Assembly (NCBI GenBank): GCA_036346275.1
Contig: CM070728.1
Coordinates: 21,662,723-21,726,722 of the forward strand
DNA from: Otatea glauca
Taxonomy: Eukaryota; Streptophyta; Magnoliopsida; Poales; Poaceae
Length of the DNA stretch: 64,000 bases
Direction: 5' to 3'
Part shown: positions 22,790-33,963 of the stretch, in pieces
How the letters are laid out: the number at the start of each line of letters is the position of its first letter
How positions within the stretch are numbered: position 1 is the first letter of the stretch
Program-made: the position numbers and the translations under genes
The notes under the pieces: model-generated
Seen by the model: the letters and a program-made list of their open reading frames with translations, nothing else
The model's database searches: none
Told to the model about the DNA's origin: nothing

Positions 22790-23262
22790 CGCGACTCACT
22801 CGCTCTCCCGCGCCCTCGTGTTCTCCCGCACTCACTCGTTCTCTCGCCACGCCCTCCCGCCGCCTCCTCCCCCGCCGCCTCCTTCCCACCGCCGCTCTCT
22901 CTCCGCCGCCGCCTCCCCGCTGCTTCGCTCCCTTGGCCGCCGCTAACTCCTCCCGACGCAGCCAGCGAAGTGCAGCCTCCACCTCTCCTAACCCTAGCCC
23001 CGACGCCCACACAACCGCCATACAATCTCCCGAGGTTGATCTATGTATTGCATGCAACATTCACGGCCAAGACTCGCCGTGGCTTCCATTCCCAAGAGCT
23101 GCACTCGGTGGTAGCTCGCCCCACCGACAAGATCGTGGCTACCGTGGTCGCCGCCCGCCAAGGATCGCCCCACCAACCCCATCTCCCCGCACCACTCCCA
23201 CCATTCCTAACGCTTAGCACCGCTGCCGCCATTGCCGCTCCAAAGAAAGCTCTAGGGTAAGT
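22790..23262 (+). other. GC-rich first-exon-like block of the small CACTA
   Basis: CT- and CCG-rich sequence that becomes protein-like near 22933 (NSSRRSQRSAAST, SPEVDLCIACNIHGQDSPW) and ends GAAAGCTCTAGG before GTAAGTGAGG, a good splice donor near 23260. It occupies the same position as 7150-7681 in the large element. No known domain is recognised. Confidence 0.4.
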
Positions 23263-23960
23263 GAGGGTAAGCTTCAAATATTTTCGCATATAGCCTTGTC
23301 ACAAGCAACACCATGGCCCAGCTGGTACACCTTGCCGCTTGAACCGAGAGGTCTGGGGTTCAAATCCTAAAATTCATTTTATCTTTCCTTTGCCCTTGTG
23401 AATCAAACCTTCATATCTTTTGCTAGAAGTATCCAAATGCAGCAAACTTAGTTTCTAAATTTGTGTTATGAAATAAGGATTTGGATTATGCAATGAAACT
23501 TCACATGTTACTTGCAGAAAAACTTTTAAATAGAGATTGAATGAAAACCCTTTTAGGTAACATGAAGAAACTCGCAATCCCTAGTTCCAAAAATCATGGA
23601 ATAAATCGATAGGCTCAAAACTTGGTGAAACCAGATAGTTGCACTCCTTCTAAACCAAATAATTTTAGTATCTAGAATTTGAAGTTATAAATACGAAGAT
23701 ACATAATTTTAGCCTCTTGAATTCGTAAACAACTCTATGTATGTTCATAGTTATAGCTTCTTGTAATCAATGAATGAAAATAACACACTCATGCAAAGGG
23801 CCTCACATAAACTAAGTACTAATGAGATCGTTATACAAGAGATAATTCAAGAACTCAAAATCACCTTGTTCTTCTTGGTAAGTTTTAATTTGGTATTTAT
23901 ATCTCCTGCTCGAGGGTACATGTTTATGAATATGCCATTTCGCACATTCTTTTCTTTCTT
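23263..23960 (+). other. AT-rich intron-like interior of the small CACTA
   Basis: Apart from the SINE-like segment, this stretch shows no gene. It lies between the GC-rich first exon and the Ulp1 remnant, and is probably residual intron. Confidence 0.4.
23308..23390 (+). repeat. tRNA-like (SINE-type) pol III promoter segment
   Basis: CAGCTGGTACAC (A-box-like, about 23321-23332) is followed 25-35 bp later by GGTTCAAATCC (B box, 23357-23367). The spacing fits a tRNA-derived SINE head. The stems do not form a tRNA cloverleaf that I can see, so this is not a tRNA gene. The tail and target duplication were not identified. Confidence 0.45.
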
Positions 23961-23967
23961 CATAGTG

Positions 23968-24270
23968 TCATCAATAGGCAATGACGACCATCATGGGTTT
24001 GTACATCATGAAGCACATGATTATCGTGGTCGGCATCTCGACCTTTTCCTTAAGGTATATATACATGCATAATAATACAATTAGCCTTTCACATAGAAAT
24101 TTCAAAACTTAAATTAGAGTAATTGTTTCTATTTTTCAAGATATCAAGATCCCCGTAAGAGCTTAGACGACTTTGCACTCATCAGTTACGAGACCACTTA
24201 ATCCAAAGGGTCTTGGATGGAAGTTATCTCAGATGGGTAGGTTTAGAGATCCTGAAAACTCCTACTAGTT
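23968..24270 (+). pseudogene. Remnant of the CACTA Ulp1-protease gene end
   Basis: GTGTCATCAATAGGCAATGACGACC and the following 80 bases match 12080-12170 of the large CACTA. The active-site stretch HCGLYVMQHM has become HHGFVHHEAHD, so the catalytic cysteine is lost. The downstream exon and the AT-rich stretch to 24480 also align with 12250-12600. It has no intact frame. Confidence 0.75.
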
Positions 24271-24494
24271 CATATGTGAACAATATTATATATGTGAATG
24301 CGATTGCATGTGTACTAACTGTGAAGCATGTTTAAGTTTTGTTTTGTGAACGAATGTGATATGTGTTGTAATAAAATATTTGTGTTCTGTGAATATGATA
24401 TGTGCATAATGTGTGCTATTGCTGTGTGAATGTAATATGTGCATACTGTGTAAAATATGTACTGATTGGAGGGTGAATTGGAAAACAGCAAACC

Positions 24495-24760
24495 CCCTCA
24501 TCTCTATTATTGGGTCATCTCTATCGGTTCTTTAGAAGACGATAGAGATGACACGCTCATCTCTATCGGTTCCTTATAAGAACCAATAGAAATGATGGGG
24601 TCATCTCTATCGCTTCTTGTAAAGAACCGATAGAGATGACACACTCATCTCTATCGGGCAAAAATCGACTGTAATAACATTGTCTCATCTCTGTCTTTTG
24701 ACTTTGTGTCGTCACCAGAACCGATTGTGATAATAAAAAAGAACCGATTGTGATGTATAT
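24495..24760. repeat. Right subterminal palindromes of the small CACTA
   Basis: CATCTCTATCGGTTCTT palindromes with the same core as 12590-13200, closing with AACCGATTGTGATGTATAT next to the terminus. Confidence 0.88.
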
Positions 24761-24776
24761 TCGTGCAGTAGTGTGC

Positions 24777-26664
24777 CACCTGGTTTAAACAGATAGAAAC
24801 AAACTTAAAAATGATCATGCTTTCACTTTGATATATTTTATAGAACTGACAATATTTTTACAACTTTCAAAAAGAAAAGCATAGAAACACCTCTCAAGAG
24901 TATTTACTATATGCTGGTGGCACCTAGTACCAACATTGAATTAAATTCCCAGTTTTACCCATTCGGATAGATCAACCACGTGCATTTAATTTTTTATCAG
25001 ACCTTCCATAAATTTCTGCGTACGAAAACCATGATTTGTCACCAACACATTAGTCATGTACATGAGACAACAGACTGGCATTGCATAAGAAAGAAAACAA
25101 AAGAGACCAGACAAATATAGTTTACAGGTCTTCATCTGTTACTTGATGTGTAATAACCAGTCAGATTTTTATCCTCAGAAATTGACAGGACAGTTCCATT
25201 AAAACTAGCTATAAGCTGACTACAGGGGTGTGATTCAGTTTTGCCCACATAATATTAAGAATATCTAATAAAGTAGAACATGCAATTGTACACCACAAGA
25301 ATGTGGAGCATTGGAATTTCCTGACAGATGGAGTGGTGAAGTCACCACCCATAATGGAAAGCATGGTAGGAGGGAAGGATTTTGGCACCTCGGTCGCCAT
25401 CGTCACTCCCATGCTACTGCCATCGCTACTAGAGCAATCGCCGTCACTGTCGTGTCACCATTGCTGCCGTCATTGAGGAAGGTGGCGGCGTAGGGTGAGA
25501 GGAGCATGGAGGCGGAGCTACAGTGGGAGAGAAGCAAGAGGTGGCAGCACGGTGGGAGAGGAGGAGCAAGGAGGTGGCGGCGTAGCACGAGAGAAATCGG
25601 CAGGAGACGGCTGCCCAATAGGAGGCGGTGGGGTAGGAGAGTTAGGTTAGAGGGTGAATCTTGGGCTGGTTGGGCCAGCAATAACCAGCCCAGGGTCTCA
25701 TGTTTCTCTTTTATAAAAAAATTATTTTGTATTATTGAACTAGGATCTTCTGTGGCTATACCCCCTGACAAACCCTAATTTTGTGAAGTAGCGTACCGAA
25801 ATCATCAGGTTCACGAACCCCATCTCGGATTCGCAAACCAAAGAGATATACCCCTGACAAACCCTAATTTTGTGAAGTAGCGTACCACAAACCCATCAAA
25901 CTGCGAACCTGGTAACTATGCTTTAATGCATGAAAACTATACGAAAATGCAAATTCGATCTACAGCAACTTTGCAACATAGGCATTTAGAAATTAAGAAT
26001 GAGAAGGACATAATCACAGACTGGGCCATCAAAATTTTCAAACTAAGATAAAAACAGAGACAAATAACCTCTTCAGTTGCAGCAACGAATCACAATGGTC
26101 AAAGTACGTAATTGAAGTTATATACAAAATGGACACTACAACTGTTGTCTCGATAACAGAATCTATGACAACTTTCCCAGGCATGTTTTCCAACTCAACT
26201 AGCAATAAGAAACATGCCAAGAGCATATAAGTTTATGGTAGAACATTACAAAATCATAATAGCTACTCTATGAATTAAGCGAAATACAAACATTTAAGAG
26301 AGAAAATCCAAAGCAGAAAAAAAAACATGCCAGGCCTACTCTACTTGTCCAAGAGAAATATTAATTCCTTCTCAGTAACTATTCTTCTTAGAAGTCCTCT
26401 AGCCATATATATTGGTAAAAAAGACTAATCAGCAAGGCAGGCAAGTAGCAGGAACATGCTATGTTGCACAGACATGGGGACGCGACACGACACAGACTGG
26501 GTTAAATGGGCTGGGCTGTGTCTGCAGTGTGTCCAATACGTGTTGGAAATATTCATTTCTTTCGCTCAGCAATATTCGGACACGGCCAAATACGTATGTG
26601 GGCCAAGTAGGACCTGTGTCCGATGCGGACACGCTCCTTGCTGTGTCCATGCTTCATAGGGAAC
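24777..26664. other. Unassigned intergenic or intronic DNA
   Basis: AT-rich DNA with a GC-rich island at 25330-25700 that has frames on both strands but no recognised domain. A short direct duplication, GACAAACCCTAATTTTGTG plus AAGTAGCGTACC, occurs near 25760 and again near 25850, about 90 bp apart. Confidence 0.4.
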
Positions 26665-26666
26665 TA

Positions 26667-27663
26667 CTCCCTCCGTCCCAGTTTAGAGGGCGCATAACTT
26701 TTTTCACCGAGATCAAGAAAAAGACGTGAGAGATAGTTTTTTTTTCAAATTTACCCTTAATTAAACACACGATGCATGTATGCGAAGTTTATCTCGTCGC
26801 TCGAAGCAGGAAGCGTTTCGTCTCCCGGCCGTGTGCTCATGCAGCTCCTTCCCGCGCGCTCGCAAAGCATGCATGGCTAGTCCTGCGTGCTCGCAAAGCA
26901 TGCACGGAGTCCGGGACGACGTCCATGCCGCCGATGTTGCGCCAATCCTTATACCCCCATCTTTGCAGTGATTCTTCGTCGGGAAAGACTACGCGGCAAT
27001 CGAACTCATTGAAGCCGTAAATCCACGCCGTGATAGTGTACTCGCTATGGACGCGACAGCAGCGAGAGCACGGCTTCGTGCGCACACAACGAGCACACGA
27101 CTCCTCATGGCCACAACGAATGCACGGCTGCTTCATGCTTCCGCCGTCGGTGTCTTCGTCTTCTTCGCCAACGACGAGCGCAAGATGTCCAGCCGCCGCG
27201 CCATCGACACCACCGGCCGCCGCGCTTTGCATGCCACCGCCGCCATGCCATGTATTCTCTCGCCACCTCGCTCGCACACCGCCCTGAGGGTGTTGCCGCC
27301 GCCGATCCATGGCAAGCGCCCACATCGGCCGCCATCTCTCGAAGCGGCGACGCCAACGGCTATGGCGATCGGAGGGTGGGAGGAAGCCGAGCGCCGAGAG
27401 CGCCGATTCGTCTCCCTCCATTGTTGACGTTGAGTAACAGCTCGCATACAGTCCTTGCTCTCAACTTGGGGCTGATAGAAATGAATGATTGAGTAACAAC
27501 TTACAAGCAGTTAGTGCTGGCACTTCCCAAGCGTCACACGCGCGTGCATGCATGCAGATGGTGAGGGTAAAGATGGGAGACAACAACGCATATTGAAGAG
27601 GCGCCTTGTATTGTGGGACGTTAACAAAAAACTTATACGCCCTCTATACTAGAACGGAGGGAG
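26667..27663. mobile_element. Stowaway-type (Tc1/mariner) non-autonomous element, 997 bp
   Basis: The left end CTCCCTCCGTCCCAGTTTAG and the reverse of the right end CTCCCTCCGTTCTAGTATAG form inverted repeats of about 38 bp (both continue AGGGCGYATAA). TA dinucleotides flank it (26665-26666 and 27664-27665). Ordinary Stowaway MITEs are usually below 500 bp and AT-rich. This one is twice that size and holds a GC-rich block at about 26780-27430. Confidence 0.88.
26837..27421 (-). CDS. Cysteine-rich hypothetical ORF inside the Stowaway-type element
   Basis: An uninterrupted 194-codon frame on the minus strand. The N-terminal half is Arg/Trp/Gly rich. The middle has an acidic stretch (GEEDEDTDGG), then CIRCGHEESCARC and CSRCC, a cluster of seven cysteines in CxxC spacing. 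The C-terminal part reads FDCRVVFPDEESLQRWGYK. I do not recognise the family. A captured host fragment or a divergent element protein are both possible. Plus-strand frames overlap the block, so the coding strand is not certain. Confidence 0.4.
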   Translation of the reverse strand: MEGDESALSALGFLPPSDRHSRWRRRFERWRPMWALAMDRRRQHPQGGVRARWRENTWHGGGGMQSAAAGGVDGAAAGHLALVVGEEDEDTDGGSMKQPCIRCGHEESCARCVRTKPCSRCCRVHSEYTITAWIYGFNEFDCRVVFPDEESLQRWGYKDWRNIGGMDVVPDSVHALRARRTSHACFASAREGAA

Positions 27664-27665
27664 TA

Positions 27666-30440
27666 GTATAGTATAGTGCCCTGTCTTTCGATTTTCTTTT
27701 TTCAGCACGTAATATATGGTCTTTTCCTTTTCTAGAACGTTTGTTTCCTTTTCCTTAATTCTAAGATATTTGTTTCCTTTTCCTTGAGATGATGCTGGAG
27801 GTGGGGGGAGATCTGTTGTGGGATACAGGGATGAGTTAGACACATTAAACAATGGCCATCGGATGTGGGTGAGTAAAGCTGAGGAAAGATCTGAGAGGTT
27901 AAGTTTGATAGAGGCAAGTTTCTGGGGATGTTTCGCTGGGTGCATGAAGGTTGGGCCATCTCTAGTGGGGTGCATTATTTAGGGTGGACGTAGAAAAGAA
28001 TGCTTAGGTGCATTATAAAGGGGTATAGATATGAACATTTGCAAATCTTAAGATTATTTTAGCACAGAGAAAAGCAAAGACATTCGAGGAGTTAAAAAAT
28101 CATGAGCATTGTGTTACTGTTGCATCTGGTAACGCAAGCCTATTTTTTAAAAAAACACCCTTAGTTTTCCCATGATTTTGACAGCACATAACACTAAGCT
28201 TCAAAAAAATCATACAATGAAGAAACAAAATATAAATCATATTGTATCCGTCTATTGTGGTATTAAAAATGGGGACAAAATATACTCATAGCAGCATAAT
28301 GAAACCTCACGGACCTCAGAAAACACTGAAAACAGCAATGCACCTGTGTTCTTGATAGGAGCCAAAGACAGTGAATACTGCACAGGTTTGATACAACATA
28401 ATAATATATTTGGATGGAAGGGCGTTGAGGTTGGTTCATTGGATAAAAACTCTCCCTTCAACGGTAGATACCCTTTTAAAAGAATATACTTCTATACATC
28501 CCTAGCAGGCGTGTCAATGTGAGCATACCAACACAGAAGGCATTACTTTTTTGTTACCTAGTAAGCAGCCCAATATCAAAGGTGGTGTTATTTTACCTAA
28601 TAAAATCAAATTTTAGTAAAATTGACAACCAAGTGTCCAAATTATTGCATGGATAACGTCAGAATCACAATGTCAAGGTGTCAAACAAAGAAATTGCCTA
28701 CTAAATCTCATGTCTACCTGATTGTTATTTATAGCAGCTTCCATTAATAGCTCATATATATGCCTCATCTTTTGACGAATGGCTAATGGATCCAACTGAA
28801 TCTGACCACATGCGTTTGTTCAATCTCTTGAACATATCAAAATCACCTATAGTAGCAAAGTACTGAAAGATAAAGACGAAGTCTTTGTTGTAGCAAACCT
28901 ACTTTATTATCTCACCAAGAATACAAAGGGCCCCTACAATAACCTACAAAAAAATAAAAATAAAAAAGTATTAAAACAAATTTCAGTTACAGGCAGTAAT
29001 ATCTTTTGTCACGTACAAGATTAAATTCTAACTTAGGAATCCTATTTATAAGTACAATGTCCAAGGAGATTTTCTGTAATAGGTGACAAATAAATGTGCA
29101 GTAAGAGTGTCACATCTCAATGGCAGTTATCGCACTTTCTCCCAATCTATGACCTAATAAACCATAAAATAGCACTTTATTTTTTTCAATGTGATGATGA
29201 TGATGATGGTTGTCTTGTTCACTTTATGTTCACCAAAACCATTGAGATAGATTGGCATCCCTGGACCAACCAGGAATTAAGAATTATATGATAAATATAA
29301 CTGTTACAACTAGATGAAGGCAAGTAAAGTTAAGATAACTTATCAAAGTACCACAATGGACCAGAATATTTAAGCCACCGGTCTGGAAACCAGGTATCAG
29401 CCAATTCATATCCAATTGCTCATACTAGTATCTGGTAGGTTATCAAAGCTATGCAATAGTAATGTGCAACTTAGAGCAAGTAATCCATAATTCACATATC
29501 ACAACAGAAGCCCTATCTTGGCATAAGCTCTAATCCCTGAATATGATGGTTTTGAATAAAAAGCTTGGTTAGGCATTTCCAAGACGTAATTATATCAGTA
29601 TTTTTTGTAAATTGGATAGACCAGATGAAATCTCCTTTTTTTAGAATTGGATATGCCATTGGGACAATTGGGATATAAAATAAAATAAAAAAGAGGGGTG
29701 GGGGAGTGTTAGCTCAGTAACAATGTAAAATGTGTGTCAGCTAAAAAATATCATCAAATGTGAGGATAACAAGTGGGGCCTAGGTCACTTGTTAGTGAGA
29801 TATCGCTGTTATTTTCCAACTTGCAAACTCGTTGTAGTGTTACCGAGCAAACTATCACACTAAAAAATGCTATATAGGTAGCTCATCGTCAATGGACCCA
29901 CAACCTAGAAAGGCATTTATCATAGCAGTGTACGCAGTCCTATCGATTTAAAGAAGTGACGATTTCATCTCCACCACAATCTTCAAAACTGAATAACGAT
30001 CTCGGCTATTTCTTAAACCCTGCAACATGCTTCAATTACTTGTACAATTAAGAACTATTAAATAAAGGGGAAAATTTTGCTCAGTAGGACTCCAAAGGAT
30101 CATATTTAACTGGATAACATCGAATCCATAGTTAACTGCATTATAACACTCAAAATGGCCGGTTTGCTGACAAATAACATTGCCATCACATTTTTCTGTC
30201 TCTGGCAGCCATTAGCCCTATAAAAATACCAAATTGCCCCAGTTTTTAGAAAATTTTGGGGGAAGTTGATATCAAAATGGCCATCTTGTAAGAGAGGAGA
30301 GCCGCCATTATGTTTTGGTTGTGCTGAAAATGTTAGCTCCAAACAGCCAGCTTATTGGCACCAAAACTAAAATGAATGAAAGGGCAATCCAGTCCTTTTA
30401 CAGGACTAAAGGCTGTTAGAGATGCAAATGTGGAGTGTTA
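27666..30440. other. AT-rich unassigned region
   Basis: No gene with clear support. A minus-strand stretch at about 28720-28930 reads partly as protein (YFATIGDFDMFKRLNKRMW in one frame, DPLAIRQKMRHIYELLMEA in another) between AG and GT signals, and may be a decayed exon. A (GAT)n run lies near 29197-29212. Confidence 0.35.
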
Positions 30441-30444
30441 TTTG

Positions 30445-33435
30445 TGTAACATCCCGGAAATTTCAAAAATGGAAAAAAAAAACTAAAAAAGCTAAAATTT
30501 AAAAAAATTAATAAAAATTAAAATTGGAATCAAGAGTTTGAATTAAAATATTATCTTTTATACCATTTTCTTGAAATCCAACCTTAATAAAAGGATGAGT
30601 TGCAATATAAAGCTCCACCTTCCAAATTAAACAAACTATGAAAATGAGTTGGAATTAAAAATTTACTTTGAAATTCCATCTAATCTGAATTTTTCTTAAA
30701 TTTTGGTTCTTAAGAAAATCTCTTATTTTTATTGATTTCTTTTTCTCATCAATGCAAAACTTAAAATACAATAAGAAATTAAATTTTAACATTTAATTGT
30801 ATTTAATGATGCATTTTATGAATTTTCTTGACTTTCCCTGGATTTTCTTGAATTTTGCCTTAAAAGGGAAAATCTTATTTAATATAGATTTAAGTAATGG
30901 ATAAAGGAGAAGAATAAAAGCTTATAATAATAAAAATCCTATTAAAACTTATAAAATCTCCATAAATCTAATTCTGAATTTAAAAGACATGTCAATATAA
31001 TTAAATATGAAATAAAAGGTAATTTAATTAAACTTGACAACCAACAGTGATATTGTCATAATTAAATAACAACAATTTGACATTATCTCGACCTAAAAAT
31101 TTTAAATTAACCTACTGATGGATAAAAATATAAACTGTAAAAATATTAAAAATTAATAACCAAGTTTGCTATATTTAATAATCCAAAAATAGAAAAGCTG
31201 AAAATCCAAAAATATCAATATCAGAATTTTTATAAATTAAATATAAAATATATGAAGTTGAAATATTTATACAAGTATAAAATGGCCATAAGGAATCTCT
31301 AAAAAAATTTCAAAAAAAATAATCAAAATTATTGCAATTATAAAATCAAAAATAGAATAAATTTAAAAGCAATATTGGCAATGTCAGAATTATATAAAAT
31401 AAACATAACTGATCATCACCTGAAAATTTTTATGGTGGCTTAAAATAATCATTATAATTATACAGAAAAAGTTTCAACTAAAAGATTATTTGGTATCCAA
31501 GAAAATAAAAATCAGAAAACAGGAATTTTGTGCAGCAGTGCTTGTCAGAATTTTTATAAATTTTGTGTAGATTATTTTGACTTGAAATTTTTACAGTATA
31601 ATCAGCATTATCCAAGGATCACTGAGAAAAATTATAAAAAATTACCAACATGATTTAACCCTCATTTAAGGCCTTAAATCATCACCTGATCAGGGGGATG
31701 AATCCAGTGCCTCTCCTCGTCTCACTGACATGAGGGGCCCACACACAGTAAAGGGATTACTTGGCAAGATCGCAGCCCTGCTCTTCTTCCCCACACGACC
31801 GTTGGAAGCCACCTCTGCAATCAATTATTTCCGTGACAGAAGCTCGCCCAATTTCTCTCAGCCACAGCAAGGTCTCAAAGCTACCCATACCCTACCACCT
31901 CTGCCATGGCCATCCCTTCTCCTATGCCGAGCCGCAAAACCTTCATTGTGTTCCCACTTCGATCAAGCTTTGCTACACCGGGATTTCGGATATAAAAAGG
32001 CGACCAGAACTGCCCTCTAGTGTCGCCAAGCTCTCTTCATTTCTACTTAACCGAGCCAAGCCTCACCCCTCAGCTGAGCTACCTCTGTCCCCTCCACCGG
32101 CAACGAAACACATAAAGGGGGCAAAGTTTGAATCCGCCACTTTGGTGAGAAATCCCGTAATTACTTCGGCACAAAGCTACATTATGCCCTCCTGAGTTCA
32201 TCCCATGACTGATTTCAACTCAGGCCGACCAGAACACCACTGCCACCGTTGTGTTCTTCCTCCGGGTCGGCCACCGGTGGCACAGCTCCTCAGCCTATCT
32301 CCACTTCAATTTGATAGGTAAAATGGAACTATGTGAACATTGTGATGCTTAATAGGGTGTTAATCAAGCTCGGAATGCATTGGTTCGTGCTCCCCGCCGA
32401 TCGGCCATGGCGGTCACCACACAGACCTGGCGGCGAGCTACCTCCAGTGGCGCTGGCAGAGAACGAGGCCTTCCCCGAGTGCGCGCCACCTCCCTCCTAC
32501 TCTACGCGCCGCCGGCCGACCGATTCCGGCCATTGTCACGGAGCCATACCTCGCTTCCTCTCTCTCATCTCATCAGTGTCTCGGGACCCACTGTCAGCCA
32601 GCGCAAAGCCACTTCCAGTTCAAACCAGTGAAGGCGCCTCCCAATGCAGAAAAAACATTTCCAATTTTTAGTCTTTTTCAAACCGGTTGAAGTATTTAAA
32701 CATCAATATCTTTTGCATTTTTACTCCAATTTCAGAAAACTAAAATTATAAATTCATATAAAATCGTTTAGTTTTAAAATATGCAAAAATATTTAATTTT
32801 TCACCCTAGTTTAAATTATTTGAATTTAAGTTTGTGAAAAACTTTAGTATGGCCTCTATTGCAAATCTGAAAAATAAAACTCATAAAAATATAAAATAAA
32901 TTTATGGATATTCCTGAGACCCTAAGGAACTCACTTATACAAAAATAATTAATTTTAAAACTCATTTGAAATAGTTGGAATTAAAACTTGAAGTAAGCTT
33001 TAATATGACTACTATTAAGAAAATATAAACCCTAACTCCAAAAAACATGAAATTAATTCTGGAAAATCCTAACACCTAAAGTACTCCATTTATATAAAAA
33101 TATTTATATTTTAATTTAGTTTGTATCAAATTTGAAAATAGTTAGTTTTCAATGCCTAGAAATGGAAACAGCTAAAACTTGAATTATATAAGTTCAAATT
33201 TTAGTAAAACCAATTCCTAGGTCTTAGTAATACCATAAAACCCCTGTTTATGCAAAAATAAATCATATTTGTTTGCAGTTTAAACTATGTTTGTAGCTCA
33301 CCTTGCTTCAAATATGGTAATTTTTGCAAGATTGTAGAAGCTCACCTCCTCTACATATGGTAATTTTTTGAGAATTTTTCAAAACTTGTTATGGTAAGAG
33401 AGGTTTTCACGGTATATGTTGCCATGGTTGTTACA
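30445..33435 (+). mobile_element. Solo LTR, about 3 kb, probably Ty3/gypsy
   Basis: The sequence starts TGTAACATCCCGGAAATTTC and ends GGTTGTTACA, so its tips form the inverted repeat TGTAAC/GTTACA. It is flanked by TTTG on both sides (30441-30444 and 33436-33439). There are no coding domains inside and no second copy in the window, as expected after LTR-LTR recombination. Grass gypsy families with LTRs of this length and TGTAACAYCC starts are known, but I do not name the family. Confidence 0.82.
31991..31998 (+). promoter_or_regulatory. TATA box of the solo LTR
   Basis: TATAAAAA followed by GGCGACC, in the GC-rich middle of the LTR (31700-32650), the expected position of the retrotransposon promoter. 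Confidence 0.6.
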
Positions 33436-33439
33436 TTTG

Positions 33440-33955
33440 AACTGTTTAAATAGAATTCAGTTAGGCAATTTGTTCACCGTAGACGTCTCAAAAAACCCGA
33501 AAAGGGAACAATTTACTGGTAACTAAAACCGCTAAATATCGTCATTGTCACTCTATTGCTACACGAGGCGCTAAGGCACTTATCTATACAGGACTTGGGT
33601 CCGGTTGCAATGAGATGCCTTTTAAGGTGGGCTCTATTCATTTTCTAGGGGCGAGGCATGTGCCAATACGAGAAAGCGATGTCACTTTTGTTAATCAATC
33701 ATGCTACATCATGCAGAAAACAGTGTTTTGTGTTACTAGTTTTGCTTACATTGCTGCCACTCATCTTGGTTGTCGTGTAATTTGTGTCTATGTTTCATGT
33801 GATGTCACTAAGAAAGAGAGTCATGGGAGGCCTAGAGTAGCAATGACGTGGGGTCGAGGAAGAAGGCAAAGTATTCAAGAAGTCATTGTCAGGACGCGAT
33901 AAAGAAGATGGTAAGCGATAAAAATATGGTGTGCTTAGGGAGAAGATGGCTTGGA
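33440..33955. other. Unassigned sequence
   Basis: A 95-codon frame at 33615-33902 (MPFKVGSIHFLGARHVPIRE) has no recognised domain. Nothing else is seen. Confidence 0.3.
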
Positions 33956-33963
33956 CTCCTTGT

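Larger units (their letters stand above)
21710..24773 (+). mobile_element. Small CACTA element, intact ends, 3.06 kb
   Basis: The left end is CACTACTACAGAATGATAC. The right end on the reverse strand is CACTACTGCACGAATATAC. A perfect 3-bp target duplication TGC flanks it (21707-21709 and 24774-24776). Left palindromes have the core CACAATCGG and right palindromes CTCTATCGG. Inside are three copies of the internal-type palindrome (22650-22775), a GC-rich first-exon region, a tRNA-like SINE segment and a remnant of the Ulp1 gene end homologous to 12095-12600. It lacks tnp2 and is a non-autonomous deletion-type relative of the large CACTA. Confidence 0.95.

Noticed and set aside
23308..23390. Intact tRNA gene
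   Set aside because: Only A- and B-box-like motifs; no acceptor or anticodon stems could be formed.
28720..28930. Minus-strand host exon, possibly of a repeat protein
   Set aside because: Two different frames look partly protein-like and both contain stops; too weak to call.
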